This document shows, in pieces, positions 13,701 to 25,439 of a DNA stretch of 64,000 bases. The translations under genes were made by a program, and so were the position numbers. Numbering within the stretch: the stretch's first letter is position 1; the number at the start of each line of letters is the position of its first letter. The notes below the pieces were generated by a model. That model was not told the DNA's origin. It did no database searches and worked only from the letters and a program-made list of their open reading frames with translations. The DNA lies in contig JAWQUS010000017.1 in the NCBI GenBank assembly GCA_036365455.1, positions 10,788,001 to 10,852,000 of the forward strand, in the 5' to 3' direction. Source of the DNA: Macrosoma leucophasiata. Taxonomy: Eukaryota > Arthropoda > Insecta > Lepidoptera > Hedylidae.

Positions 13701-14090
13701 ACCGCTACAGACGATGATAGCCTCCGAAGCTATTATGTCTTACAGCTTTATGTGATGCGGGGTTAGTCTAGAGGACTTGACTGCTTTATTGTAATTGCAG
13801 ATATTGCTCAGAGAATTTCACTTCAAACAATTTTATCGTGACAAACAGTAGTATGAAACAATGTTTTCAATGGAATGGACTTGGTGATACTATAAATTAT
13901 AAAATGTTATGAATATAAAGTTGCTGCCTTTGTTGTCTACAGTTAATTCATTTTTATTGAAAAGTAACTTAGTTCATTAACCAATTCCATCTTTAAGATT
14001 TTGTGTTTGTTGTGAACTAACTCATGTACCTAATGGGTTTTTACGCTCCTGAAATATTTATGGTAGTAGACGTGGTAAAATACTATTGTC
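10723..14090. other. Non-coding intergenic DNA
   Basis: No gene was recognised. Open frames such as 10937-11173, 11410-11652 and 13253-13549 have neither domains nor clear coding composition. A small GC-rich islet lies at about 11660-11705. Confidence 0.55.
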
Positions 14091-14172
14091 TTATCTTCAC
14101 GCCAGGTCCCTCATAGGGTAGGCAAAGAACGTGGAGCGCCAAATAACCCGGTTCTTACAGACCCTCATCAAC
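14091..14172 (-). mobile_element. RTE-like LINE 3' end fragment
   Basis: On the minus strand the segment reads AGAACCGGG, then TGGCGCTCCACG, GCCTACCC, GGGACCTGGCGTGAAGATA. This matches the 3' end of the RTE-like copy at 63365-63704 almost base for base. Only about 80 bp remain, as expected for a strongly 5'-truncated insertion. Confidence 0.8.
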
Positions 14173-14272
14173 CAATGCATTTTATCATATATCTATCTAC
14201 TCCTCAGTACCTAACTTATCGCCCTATAATTTCTTGCACAAAGATTTAAATACAAGTAAAATAGTGTTCGTA

Positions 14273-14470
14273 ACGTTACGCTTGTAAACCCTGATGGGGT
14301 AGGTAGAGGTAAATGCATTTATTCAAGCATACATGCACACACCGATGATTCGCCGGTCACGACCCTAAAAGGATAATCCCACCTTTATCTCTGAATTGAA
14401 TCGGGAATCGAATCTTGAACCCCAGCGTAACAAACAGTGGCTCACTACCACTAGACTACTGAGGCTGTCA
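14273..14470 (-). mobile_element. tRNA-derived SINE, diverged copy
   Basis: Same family as 4051-4370 on the opposite strand. The tail (GGGGTAGGTAGAGGTAAATG on +) and the mutated tRNA-like head (minus-strand TAGTCTAGTGGTAGTGAGCC, then GATTCGATTCC) are both present. Part of the central body is deleted, so the copy is about 120 bp shorter than the one at 4 kb. Confidence 0.8.
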
Positions 14471-15302
14471 AATATAGTTAAGTAAAATAAAGTATTCTGT
14501 CATAAAAAATTGTGATTATCTTCGAAGTTGAGTAAATTAGGAATTTGTCAAAATAATTTAATGTTGATGAAATCTATGTGTACCTTCTATTGTAGGTATA
14601 CCATAGTATACATATTTGCTAAAAATAGCTTTGCCAAAATTTTTCTAGATCCAATGAATCTAAAAGTTTGTTACTATTTAAAAGCGAAAAATGTTTGAAG
14701 TATTCACCTATTCATTTGATTTTCATCCGAATCTGTTACGGATGCGTTTAACTGTTTGGTTTGGCAACGACTTCGGATAATTATGTTTGATGATATTGCT
14801 GTTTGTTGAATATGTAATTTAATTTGTATGGCCTTATCTGTTGTATCTCTTAAACAATGTATTACCATTGTTTATTATTAGTTCTATATAAATTTTCGTA
14901 TTCACTTCAAAAACAAAGATAGCATTTTGAAAGGTATCAACAAATTAATTTTTATTAGCAATCTTTGTTTAGATACTGTCCTTAATTAAGTTCTAAAAAA
15001 ATATAACAACTTACCTCGATTTACTATAATAGAAAACTATGTTCGCTACATGTACATTATGTATATATTTGCATAGTACATTAGCATTTATTGGTTTAAA
15101 TTTAGACACACGTATCACATAATATATATATACGCACACAAATTGATACACAACATTCTAAAGAAACCGGATTAATTGATATTTAGTAGCTAGTAGTAGC
15201 ACATTTTAATTACCACTTACATCACTATTACATCAAAATGAAATCAACATTAATAGACAATAAACTAAATATTATAAAAACTATTCTACCTGTCTCTAAA
15301 AA

Positions 15303-15470
15303 GTACGGCCCTGTAATTTCCGGCACAGAGGCATAACACCTTAGGCCTTAGGAGTGGTAACGCATCTGCATTTTGACCTTTTTCTTTTTGTGTCTATAGG
15401 CTGCAATCATCACTTAACATCATTGGGAACTGCATGCTTGTTTGCCACTTCCATTTCATAAAAGAAAAGG
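15303..15470 (+). mobile_element. LINE 3' tail copy (5'-truncated)
   Basis: Starts GTACGGCCCTGTAATTTCCG, runs through GAGGCATAACACCTTAGGCC and TGCATGCTTGTTTGCCACTT, and ends in an A-rich tail. It is the 3' half of the family whose longer copies begin ACTGGTGGTAGAGCTCCAGT (33432, 43655, 51844). The end of the unit aligns loosely with the 3' end of the Jockey/CR1-like LINE at 57.2-60.8 kb, which supports LINE origin. Confidence 0.8.
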
Positions 15471-15479
15471 AATAAGTAC

Positions 15480-15610
15480 CTATTGCATATATTTTGGTTA
15501 GGTGGTAATTCACACCTGAAATTTCAAATGACCATTGCTTTTTGTGTAGGTAGATGGTCTATAAGCTGCAGCATTCACCAATTTGAACTGTACACTTGTA
15601 CAACTGTACC
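15480..15610 (+). repeat. Degenerate LINE 3' tail copy
   Basis: A weak second copy just downstream keeps TTTTTGTGTAGGTAGATGGT, CTATAAGCTGCAG and an ACTGTACACTTG segment in the family's order. It is heavily diverged, so its limits are approximate. Confidence 0.45.
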
Positions 15611-18600
15611 GTTTCATTAAAAATGATTATACAGATTTTAATTACCACATACAACACGATTAAATCAAAATGAAACCAACGGTAATGGAAAATGTAGAGA
15701 CAAATCACACCGTGTTAAAATATAGCACGATTATGGAATGATGTTTAGTGAGTTTATTCATTACTTGGCATCGCGGGCCCAAGGGGAGACGGCCCACCCT
15801 CCCAGTTTATGGATATAACCTCGACAAAATACCCCTAAAATTGAACTGTTTTTATTACGTTCCCTCTTTATCTCTTTCGGTTTGTTGTGCCTTTTATACG
15901 ATGTTACTATTTTATACGAATATTTCAAGCTTGTAATACGATGGGAATTGATGTACAAGTATGTTATGCTTACAACATAATGTATTCTTTTAAGATAACT
16001 GAATATTTATAGACTCTGAAGATGTTTGAACAGATAATACGAAGTTATGTAATAACACGTATTTTAATGAAGTAATAAGGTACATATTACTTTTCTTTTA
16101 TGATTTCATACACATGTAATATACATATACGTACATGCTTAATATTGAATAGGTTCATCATAATTAAAAGCAAAAGTATTAAACAACTCAACACAATCTA
16201 TTGCTCTAGGTATTACCATTATACCTATAATGCTAGAGCTAAAACATGAAAATCATACCTAAGTACATAAAGTTGTGGTACCTGTATATGAAACTGAGTC
16301 CATATAGTAAAGACTTGCTTAATAATAAACTTCGAAAGTGAATCTTACAAAGTGATACAATTTGTAAACATGTAGAACTGAATAAAAAAGTAGTAAAGTA
16401 TAACAAATGTCATAATTATTTAGCATTTCATCATTCTAATCCTGTCGTTTAGTCATTGTGTTACCATAGCTCAATATTAAAGTCGCCATTCCGACACATT
16501 GAAATATCTGGTGTGATTTTTCTGTATCATTAAATGTAAACATTGTTTAGATGCCAAATAGTTTGCAAGAACGATAAAACAAAGCGGCTGGCACGCGACC
16601 AAGTCGCGCAGTGCGACACGAGTGGAGGGCGCACGACAGGGTTGTCACCATACTTTTAATATCGATGTGGAAATCATCGGTCTGAGGGACACACGGTAGG
16701 TGATACGACTGGAAGACTCATACTCATACGTAGCAACGTTCCTCGGTATATATTGGTTGATTCCGGTAACTCTGTTGCGAAAACTTTATGGACCCTCTCG
16801 TGTACCCCAATGAGACTCTTCCCGGGTAGAGTCAGAGCCTCAGGGTAGCGTGCAAGGGTGCTGTCCCTGGATTTCTACTATGGCTATAGGCTATGTACGG
16901 TCCCACACTCGACAGTCTCGATCAACAAGGTTCGTGAAATCGATTACGCACATGTTGATATTTTAGACAACTACTTTAGCCTCGTATATAAAACGAAAGT
17001 TAAAAAGAAGTTTGGCCGTAGGAAAAACAATGGGCCCTTATTGAGATATCTTGTTTCAGTCTACAGCGTGCCCTTACCCATGCTGCATAATATAAGACAC
17101 TATTAAATCCAAAAAGTATATGAAAGATATGAAATAAGCGTTAAGTATCCAATACATACATCAGCCCTGGCGCACGATTTGCGACGCGAACTCGAACTGC
17201 ATTCAAACACTACGTCGCGCGTCGTGTCGCGTCGCGATGCCTCTTCTCATCTTTTTGCCTCTCGACGCCGTGCTTAGCGCAGATTTGTACGAATTCATTT
17301 TAAATGGAGCCGCCAGATCGCAATTACACTCCCTTTGAGCTTACGGAATGCGTTCTATATGACATTCAATTCAATTTCGGGCACAAAGCGCGCGTTGAAA
17401 TTCCCTTTCTCTTTGACCAAATCCTCTTACACAACGGTGCTTTGTTAGCGAAATAGCGCCAAGTTAACATACTGCAGTGATATTTGTTCGTTATATGCGA
17501 TTGTAACTCATGTATTGCAAACACGATTTGCACACGCAACCGAAAAGCAGAAATAAATCCCCACGGAACTAGTTCTTTAGAAAAGATATACGCCGCTGTC
17601 GTGACCTATGTTACGAAACATTTTTATTCGTCGGCAGTAAAAAAGATTTAAAATTCGCGCTCATCAAAATATAAATCCGGCGACCGGCAATACATTTTGA
17701 TTATATGTCCGTATGATTCAGACGAGTTGCGATGTGAGATCCGTATCGGCGTGTAGGTTGATCGGGACTGTCAAGTGTTATAAAATAAACGAGTTGGCTA
17801 CCAGCCGCTGAATGCATTCCGCCAATCGAACTCGTCCATCTGGACGTCAACTCTACGGGTTCTTTTTGACATTAACTAATAGTAATATCCGCGGCCACAA
17901 AGACTGAAATGCCATGTGATATGTCATTATGCGACTAGCTATTGCAATATATTCTCGACTCGCAGACAATTTATCGCACCCGTCTCTACATTTCGCTTCA
18001 GTTTGAACAAAACTTGAACATTTAACAAAAAATGTTAACGTTTACATTTTCGCGTGGATCATTTGTAAATTTTATATGTGAGGGTTAAGTTGGAGTTAAT
18101 TAATTTACACGGAGCGAGGTAAGGCTCGATTAGCGGAATAAATTGAGCTTGCGGCGGACGTAATCCCGGCGCAGTAGAGCGCCAACAACAAAGACTCCAC
18201 GATCGCCCTCCGCGAAAAGCGAGCTTAATGCTAACTCATTATTTATTCACATCTATAACGAGATACGCCCCTTCATCCCCGGCCTCCTATTTGTCTCGTC
18301 GCTCGTGTTCGCCACCGTCCCTATATTTACACTCGCTCTTTTTACATCCATTATCCTTTTTTTTTTTACAATATCCCAGTTGTGATGCACTTAGCTCTTT
18401 TTGTTTCGCTACTTTGATGTGCCGTCTTGAATGACTTTAAAGCAAATATTCGCCGTGGATTTTATTTATTTTAGTGTAGTAGCGGACGGCATGTTGTATT
18501 CAGCGATTACTGCAGTTCTTGGACATAAAATATCACACGCTTTAATTCTGATGGAGACTTTTTACTTCTGGGAGTAGAATGCCAGTGAACAGAAAACAAG

Positions 18601-21309
18601 TGTATTCCGTTACACAGTGCCGTTAAACTCTACAATTAGTGTTACATAGATATGTAATACGATCATCCCCATGCTTTTCAGAACGCTTCACTGAAAGTAC
18701 TGAAACTCGTATTACAATTTCATAATATTCTTGTATGGAGATATTTAATATTAAAACAACACATTATTTGCAACGCGATATTATACACGCCCTTGTTGTA
18801 AACCAAACCGCACGGAAACAATATTACACTCGAGAATTTTATTCCAAAGATATGAGAAGCCGCAGTGTACTTGCAAACGGCTAGATAATGCCAGAGATAC
18901 TTGGCGCAGTCGTTGAAAATTTTATGTCACCTCGCTGCATCGCCGACTGTTCCACCCTCGCTTCCGGGATCCTACATGCCTTCATACTCATATTGCATGT
19001 ATGGTTTTAAACTTCTGTTATTACCGACGTTATTAACGTGTGTAAATGGTAAATATTCATATAACACTCGCGGATTTTTAACATTTATTACCATTACTGT
19101 TGTATCTAATTTGGCCACATCCAATTAATTTCGTTCATATCAATTAAGTTTTTATTACTCAATAACTCATTGAAATGCCGACGATAAACGCCATTATTTC
19201 GCTCCACTTTATTTAATTCAATACACAGTTCTCTGCTGCAATTTAAACCTTATAAAATGTTTAAACGGTGCATTTTTCATTTATACGCCGACAGCGTAGC
19301 GAAATACTTATCCACGAAAATATCTTTAACACAAGCAATGTTCTTTGTTTGAATTTAAAAGTTTCACTTGTGTTTTTTAACAATATATATTATAACCGAG
19401 TTTGAGATCATGGCGTTGTAACACACGTTGAGTGACGTTATTCCAACTGTAGAAAAATCTAGAGCCGAGCGAGCGCCTCTTTGTGCTCTTAACGCTCTTC
19501 CGTATTTCTGTACTTGCTAGCTTTCTTTGTCATAAATCCTGATTGCAACTTCTTAACACTCTACTACATTTTAGTGAAAGTATTCTTCACAGAATGCTTT
19601 TGAAATTTAAATTAAAAAACCACCGTTGCTACCTTCTTTATATTCGAGCACAACCGGCTCTATACAATTCAAGAAAGTCCGTTGTTTAAGTGCAACAGCT
19701 AGTATTGATAAATGTAACCCGGGATCATTTATTTATATGAACATAGATTTATATTGTCCATAGATACGAAGTATACTGTGTATTGCCTTCGACGTACTCA
19801 TTATAATTCTAAGAACGTGAATCCAAGTCGCACGTACATTAATATGTTTTGTGTGCTCTGTACGTAACCTTCTCACTTGTCTTGTATATATCCTTGTCCA
19901 CTTTAAGTCCGACACTTTCAAATTTCGATTCGATGGTGGGTACTTTCTCTCCACATAACAACGAAACATAATTCGTTTATACATATTCACAAATTAGTAA
20001 ATACAAACGCGCATGGCATATTTGGGAAATGAGTTAATTAATTAATTTATCATAAAATCACGATCGCACGAAACCGTAGTGATACAAAAAAATATCAACA
20101 ATACGTTCACCGCAAATTGAATGAATTTGGAAATAAATCCTGCGGTCGTTATTTGACTCCCAATTCCTCTCGTTCGTATCGCGCCCCTGTTTGTCGATGT
20201 TCGGGAATTTATCCAATAAAAATATGTAGGTATTCACAATACAATCATAATAAAGCTTTTCGTTTTGAATCGTCGAACCGTCGAATCTGATTGCCGTTTG
20301 ATTATCCCGTAAAATGTGAAAATTTAATCGGTGCTGAAATAGATTCGATCGTTATCGCGAGGCGCTCTCCCTCATTAGGGCTGCGGTCCCGAGGGTCGGT
20401 CCTCGTAAACCCCTCTAGTGTATCGTAAGTGTTAATTACTTTTGTCACTCCGCAAGCCGACGCGGCGGCTAACAAATCATGTCTCTATAATTTCACAATT
20501 GTCGACAGTCGTTCGTGAAATTGTTTGGATAGTAAATTATTGTGCCTCCGAGCGTTCTTACCGCTAAATCGATAAGCCTTTTTATTGCGTCATTAACAAG
20601 CAGCGAGGGACGCGAACAAATTTCAATCTGCGTAATCGAAACCGGAAGCAATCCGGATCACTCTGAATAACACAACTAATTGAAGGGATAAAGTAGACTT
20701 TATATTTAATGAGAAGAGGAAGTTTACTTACAGTCTTTAAATATTCACCTTAATTTATACAAACAGTCAACTACAAAAATGATATTTGTAAATTTATGAA
20801 AGTCGCGTTATGTAAATCGACTAGTATGCAACATCACCCATAACTTTTTTAACGATTAATACAGAAATGTCACTAAACACTTCCTTATCTACTTTGTAAG
20901 CTGTACTGACTTACAATTCCTCCCCAAAAAGTAAGCACATCTTTAGTACAAATTTTATTAAAATAATGTAGAGCAATAATAGCGCATTCCACACCTAAAC
21001 GAGCAGTCAAAACATAAAAGTTAGCGCTTTATCTCATGAATTCAGAGTTGTTACGTTAACTTCATAACAACTTTAATAGCAAATGGGTCTATATACCTTG
21101 TTACGAACAATGAAAACAAATTTATAAGAGAGTAAAATGTTGCAAAGACCTGAGCAATATTCAATCATAAAGAAAATGATTCATGTTATAAAAATTGAGC
21201 AGCTTATTTATAAGCTGTTACGATCTAATAGAATTAAATTAATGGCAATATTATTTATTATTAGACGACTTAAATCCTATATAAATAATATTTTGTTATT
21301 TGTATTTAT
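15611..21309. other. Non-coding intergenic DNA
   Basis: No supported gene. A more GC-rich stretch at about 16580-17000 includes an 82-codon open frame (16858-17106) with no recognisable domain. GC-rich patches near 17165-17275 and 18110-18200 also lack coding structure. Confidence 0.55.
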
Positions 21310-21599
21310 GTTTTTTTTTAATAGTATAAATGTGGCAAACAAGCATACAGTTAACATTGATGTCAAGTGATGACTACAGCCTATAGACACCCACACAATG
21401 ACCAGAGGTCAAAATGCAGACGCGTTGCCACTCCTGAGGCCTAAGGAGTTATGCCTCTGTGCCGGAAATTATTATTAGGTACATTACCACCTGATCAGAT
21501 CACGACAGTGCTGAACACTACCATGTAGCGGCAACTATATTAGGTAATACGGTGGTGCCTACGCCCACGAGCTCCGTCACTGGAGCTCAACCACCAGTA
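21310..21599 (-). mobile_element. LINE 3' tail copy, near full unit
   Basis: A poly-T run at 21311-21319 (poly-A on the minus strand) is followed by the whole family unit in reverse, ending GGAGCTCAACCACCAGT. This copy shows the full ~280-bp repeat from the head (ACTGGTGGTTGAGCTCCAGT on the minus strand) to the A-tail. Confidence 0.8.
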
Positions 21600-22959
21600 A
21601 TGTTATACCTATTGGAATCATGGTAACACATTGTACCTAAATATTTTCAACATTCCTTAAGAATATAAAATATTTTTGTGTTATGTTTCAAAATGGTAGA
21701 GAAGGTTGAACTAATCTTGAAGGTTTTCTTTGGTTAGGTTTCAAGGTCAATTTACTATTAATAGTAATTTGTGTTTGAACTAAATAAAGCGACAATAAAC
21801 CATTTAGTGAAGTAACACGTGAATTGTGTAAATAAATGAAAATCCGTAGCGTACTTAGTTATTCTACGAAAATGTTACACAAATACATTACAGTTGCGAA
21901 AAGATGAAGAAAGTATAACATAAAAATGCGGTATATCTGCCAACATTTGCAAATGTAATGTAAAACAGATTTCAGAGTTTAGCTGGTAAATAACAGAGCA
22001 AACCAATCGAATAAAGTTGGCAGTGTCTACGCCACTATTTCATTTGTTCTGACATCGGGTAATTAATATGAGTATGCGGCTGTAATCCCCTCGCCCAACA
22101 AATACTTCTGATAGTCTATACATCAAAATGCTCCTTGTTTATTGTTTATGTTCATTTACTCGCGTGCAATTGATATTAATTAACGTCTATTAAAGTTCCA
22201 TGCGGTCAATGTTTGTTTTACTGTCATCTTACTAACTTGCCGATGATCGTTGCGTGTACCCCAATCACCATAACATAGTCGAGTACTACATTTCTCACTC
22301 CATTACGCCTTCCATAAACAATCATTCTTTTTCTTTTATTTTTCAAATGTAGAGACTAAATATATACTTTATCATCGTGACATCTTGTATCACATCGGTA
22401 TTGTGTACTGAATTCGCTTATTTTACCCCAATAAGGGTAGTCTTTCATAGATTTTTTTCGTTTTACGATGTAACACAACAGTTTTTTTATAGATCTTTTG
22501 TTGTTCTTATATCATTAAGTAATTATGTCACAATGACAATTCTCACTGAAACTTGATGTCTGCTGAAGTTTCACGGTTATTTTTACTGCCTATTTAGCCG
22601 ACCATGGTTTACCTGGTCGCGGGATTAATAGCGACCATAAAGCAATGAGCTATAGGTTATAAAGCTAGTATAAATAAATATTTTACAACCAGTATACTGC
22701 CTCTCGGACGTAGGTGGCGGCGTTATGCGTCCATTAAAACTACAATTTTATTTATAAACATTATTTTTATTCAGAAGGTTACAGAGTATATTTATTATTT
22801 CATGGTATTCGCTCTTTCAATTGACAAATAATGGATAAAGAGATAGGCGCGGAACGATTTAAAAGATCAATCACAACAACCGCGTGCGAGCAGATTCAAA
22901 ATGTATTTATTTCCCAGAAAGTGTATTAACGTGGGCATAATATTGGCTTCCGAAAGCCG
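21600..22959. other. Non-coding DNA upstream of tay
   Basis: AT-rich sequence with no open frame of note. It precedes the GC-rich promoter-like block of the tay gene and may hold distal regulatory sequence. I see no specific element. Confidence 0.5.
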
Positions 22960-23240
22960 TTTACATGTGTATTGTATCAAGAGAAATGCTCAACGGAGCG
23001 GTTCAGTTGGGCGGGCGGCGCGTGCGCGGTCGTGGGAGGAGGGAGCTACAGAGAGGGCCGCGGACGACGACCGTGCCTCCGCGTGCCGCCGTGCCGCGCC
23101 GCGCCGCACTCTCGCCCCGGCCTCCATACCGTACGGACGCCGCATTTCGCGACACCCCTCTTTGTCTGTCACTGATTCACGATCTATCGTTATTTTTATT
23201 CACTGACTGATCGACGCACAGCTGTCGCACCGGATGCAAC
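22960..23240 (+). promoter_or_regulatory. tay: GC-rich promoter and 5' leader candidate for tay
   Basis: A CpG-dense block (about 22990-23160, with runs such as GTGCCGCGCCGCGCCGCAC) stands out in AT-rich flanks and lies about 300 bp upstream of the first tay coding exon. Initiator-like TCACTGA and TCACTGACTGATCG motifs occur at about 23170-23215. No TATA box is obvious at the expected spacing. Short open frames here overlap in several frames and reflect composition rather than coding. The transcription start is not determined. Confidence 0.5.
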
Positions 23241-23484
23241 ACCCTGGATTTCAGTGCCCAAAGGATTGCAGTGTCATATAACATGGATTTCACAATTGAA
23301 ATGTCAAAAGTGCAATAATAACAATCTACAAGTGTGACATTTATAAATATGAATGTGCTTTAATATTAATATATTGGGTGCAGTGTCTGAATATTGATAT
23401 GCTGATTATATTTAGCTTATGTGTTGTGTGAATATAGACAGTGATCTCAATATTGTGAACTAAAAGTTTGAAACAGTTACCATA

Positions 23485-23679
23485 GTGAGGATCAAAGATT
23501 CTCCCAAGAGCAATGCTGAAGGGGGTCGCAAGAAAGAGAACAAGAAGAAAGGTGGTAAACAAAAGGCGGAAGGAAATGGCTCAGTGACAAACAAAAAAAA
23601 CGAAAAGTCTGTTTCAAGCCAAACAAAAACGGATAAAGAGAGCCAGAAACGATCAGCAAAAAATGAAACGGATAACGAG
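23485..23679 (+). CDS. tay: tay coding exon 1 (Lys-rich N-terminus)
   Basis: Sixty-five codons are open only in this frame and encode a Lys/Ser/Asn-rich basic stretch (for example [18 protein letters not shown]). It ends at a strong donor, GAG|GTACGT. Upstream in frame is a stop (23461-23463) and no ATG, so the exon is either preceded by a spliced leader or uses a non-AUG start. A possible acceptor, CCATAG|TGAGG, would split an A|TG start codon across a junction; this is speculative. Confidence 0.65.
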
Positions 23680-25380
23680 GTACGTATATTTAGAGTTTAC
23701 TAAGACACAGAGGCGCTTGGAACGCTTGTTTTGCGAATATACCCAATTGTTAAATTAATATTCACAGCCAATTCTAAGAATTAAAACAATATAACACAAC
23801 TCTACGTGTTTAATGGGTATTATAATTTAAATAATACGATTAATAGTTAATTTATGCATGTTCACATCACAAAACCAATAGAATTATTATTGTGTTTAGT
23901 CACGAGAGCCGAACCAAACACGATTCATTTTTAACTTTACCTACAGCCATTACGCTACAAATGCGGTCAAATGTACAGCGTCGGTAACGACATAATTATG
24001 CGTTCTATTACCCGCCTATTAAATTTAATTTTATAGATCCGAATCAACAATCACCTAGAATTATAATAACGCTATTCGAATGTCAAAATAAATCATGCAA
24101 CGTTATTGAGCTATGGCAACTTGTAATATTATCGGTTTCTTTGTTTAGACTTGTAGGTATTTGTGTTAATGGATTTGTAGCATCTACCAGAAATATTTTA
24201 AATTCATAAAACATCACCAGGCAATGACACATATTTTTTCTGATCTTAATTTTGTAGTATTTATGTCCAATCTGTCCGCTCCGCCATAATCTTTATGGTT
24301 CTTTTGATATACGCTAACATAATGGTGTCAGCCCACTGTCAACCCGCCCATTATATCTGTGCCAATGTCGTATATTCTGTATACCTACGAAATAACATTA
24401 ATCTCCTCAAATTCTCACAAAATCTAACAAATATAATAAATTTTCCACAATATCGTTATCTTTATTCACGTAGTCAAAAATACATTGATATAATCTAGAC
24501 TATAATTAAAACGAAAAGAGCTATTGTTTTATATAGTTAATTATAATCTTACGAACATAATATCTTAATTAGCATTTTATTTACATAACTCTTCTCATAT
24601 TTATTCAGTTAATAGTTCGAGCACACAATAAATACTGTACTGAAAAGAGTTAAATATTGATTGATAATTTAATTGATGTGTAAATAAGACCGATAAACAC
24701 AGGGCAAACCAAATTGAAATTATTTATCGATGAACATATATGTGCAAGCGCTATTAATTAATTCTGTAAATGTGAATAAGCCGGTGCTCGGTGTAATGAA
24801 TGGATTTATGCATATTTATAAGTAATCTGATAATAGTAGATACGCAACGGTTTCAATATTTATAGACCAATTAAGCTGTAATAACGAGAACAGAAAGACA
24901 CGTTATTATGCGTTTATTGAAAGTATTAACTATTCAAAAAATATTTACGAATGCTTGCCATTTATGACAGAATATCATCATCAAATGAACACTAGTACAT
25001 CTAATGTTGTAAAAGACGTGAGATTTTATATATTTGTGAAACATTTTACCACAAAAGTTTCAATGAAACACTAATTTATTCGTTGTAGGTATATTTTATA
25101 ACTTTTAACGCATATTGTATTTTTACAACCAAATTAACATTTATAGTGCTTTATCTAAGTCTATCTATAACTGTCACAGCATAATAATTAAGTTAATTCA
25201 ATTAAGGAGTCGCGTAGTTTTTTCCCTATAAAAACATTTTCAAATGTCAAATAAATTATGGAGCAGTCTTCGTGGCAGTTTTTGTAGTTGCCGAGTGCCT
25301 ATCGATATCAGTTGTGACGATTAATAAAGCAGTGTAATTTTTAACGGAGTTCAAAATACGAGAAGGTTCTCCGTTCGGCT

Positions 25381-25439
<59 letters not shown>

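Noticed and set aside
16858..17106. 82-codon open frame with a Lys/Arg-rich middle
   Set aside because: No recognisable domain, no ATG start, no repeat partner and no splice context.
22901..23210. Overlapping open frames in the 23-kb GC-rich block
   Set aside because: Three + frames and one - frame are open at once, which reflects lack of AT-rich stops; the block fits a promoter or leader better.
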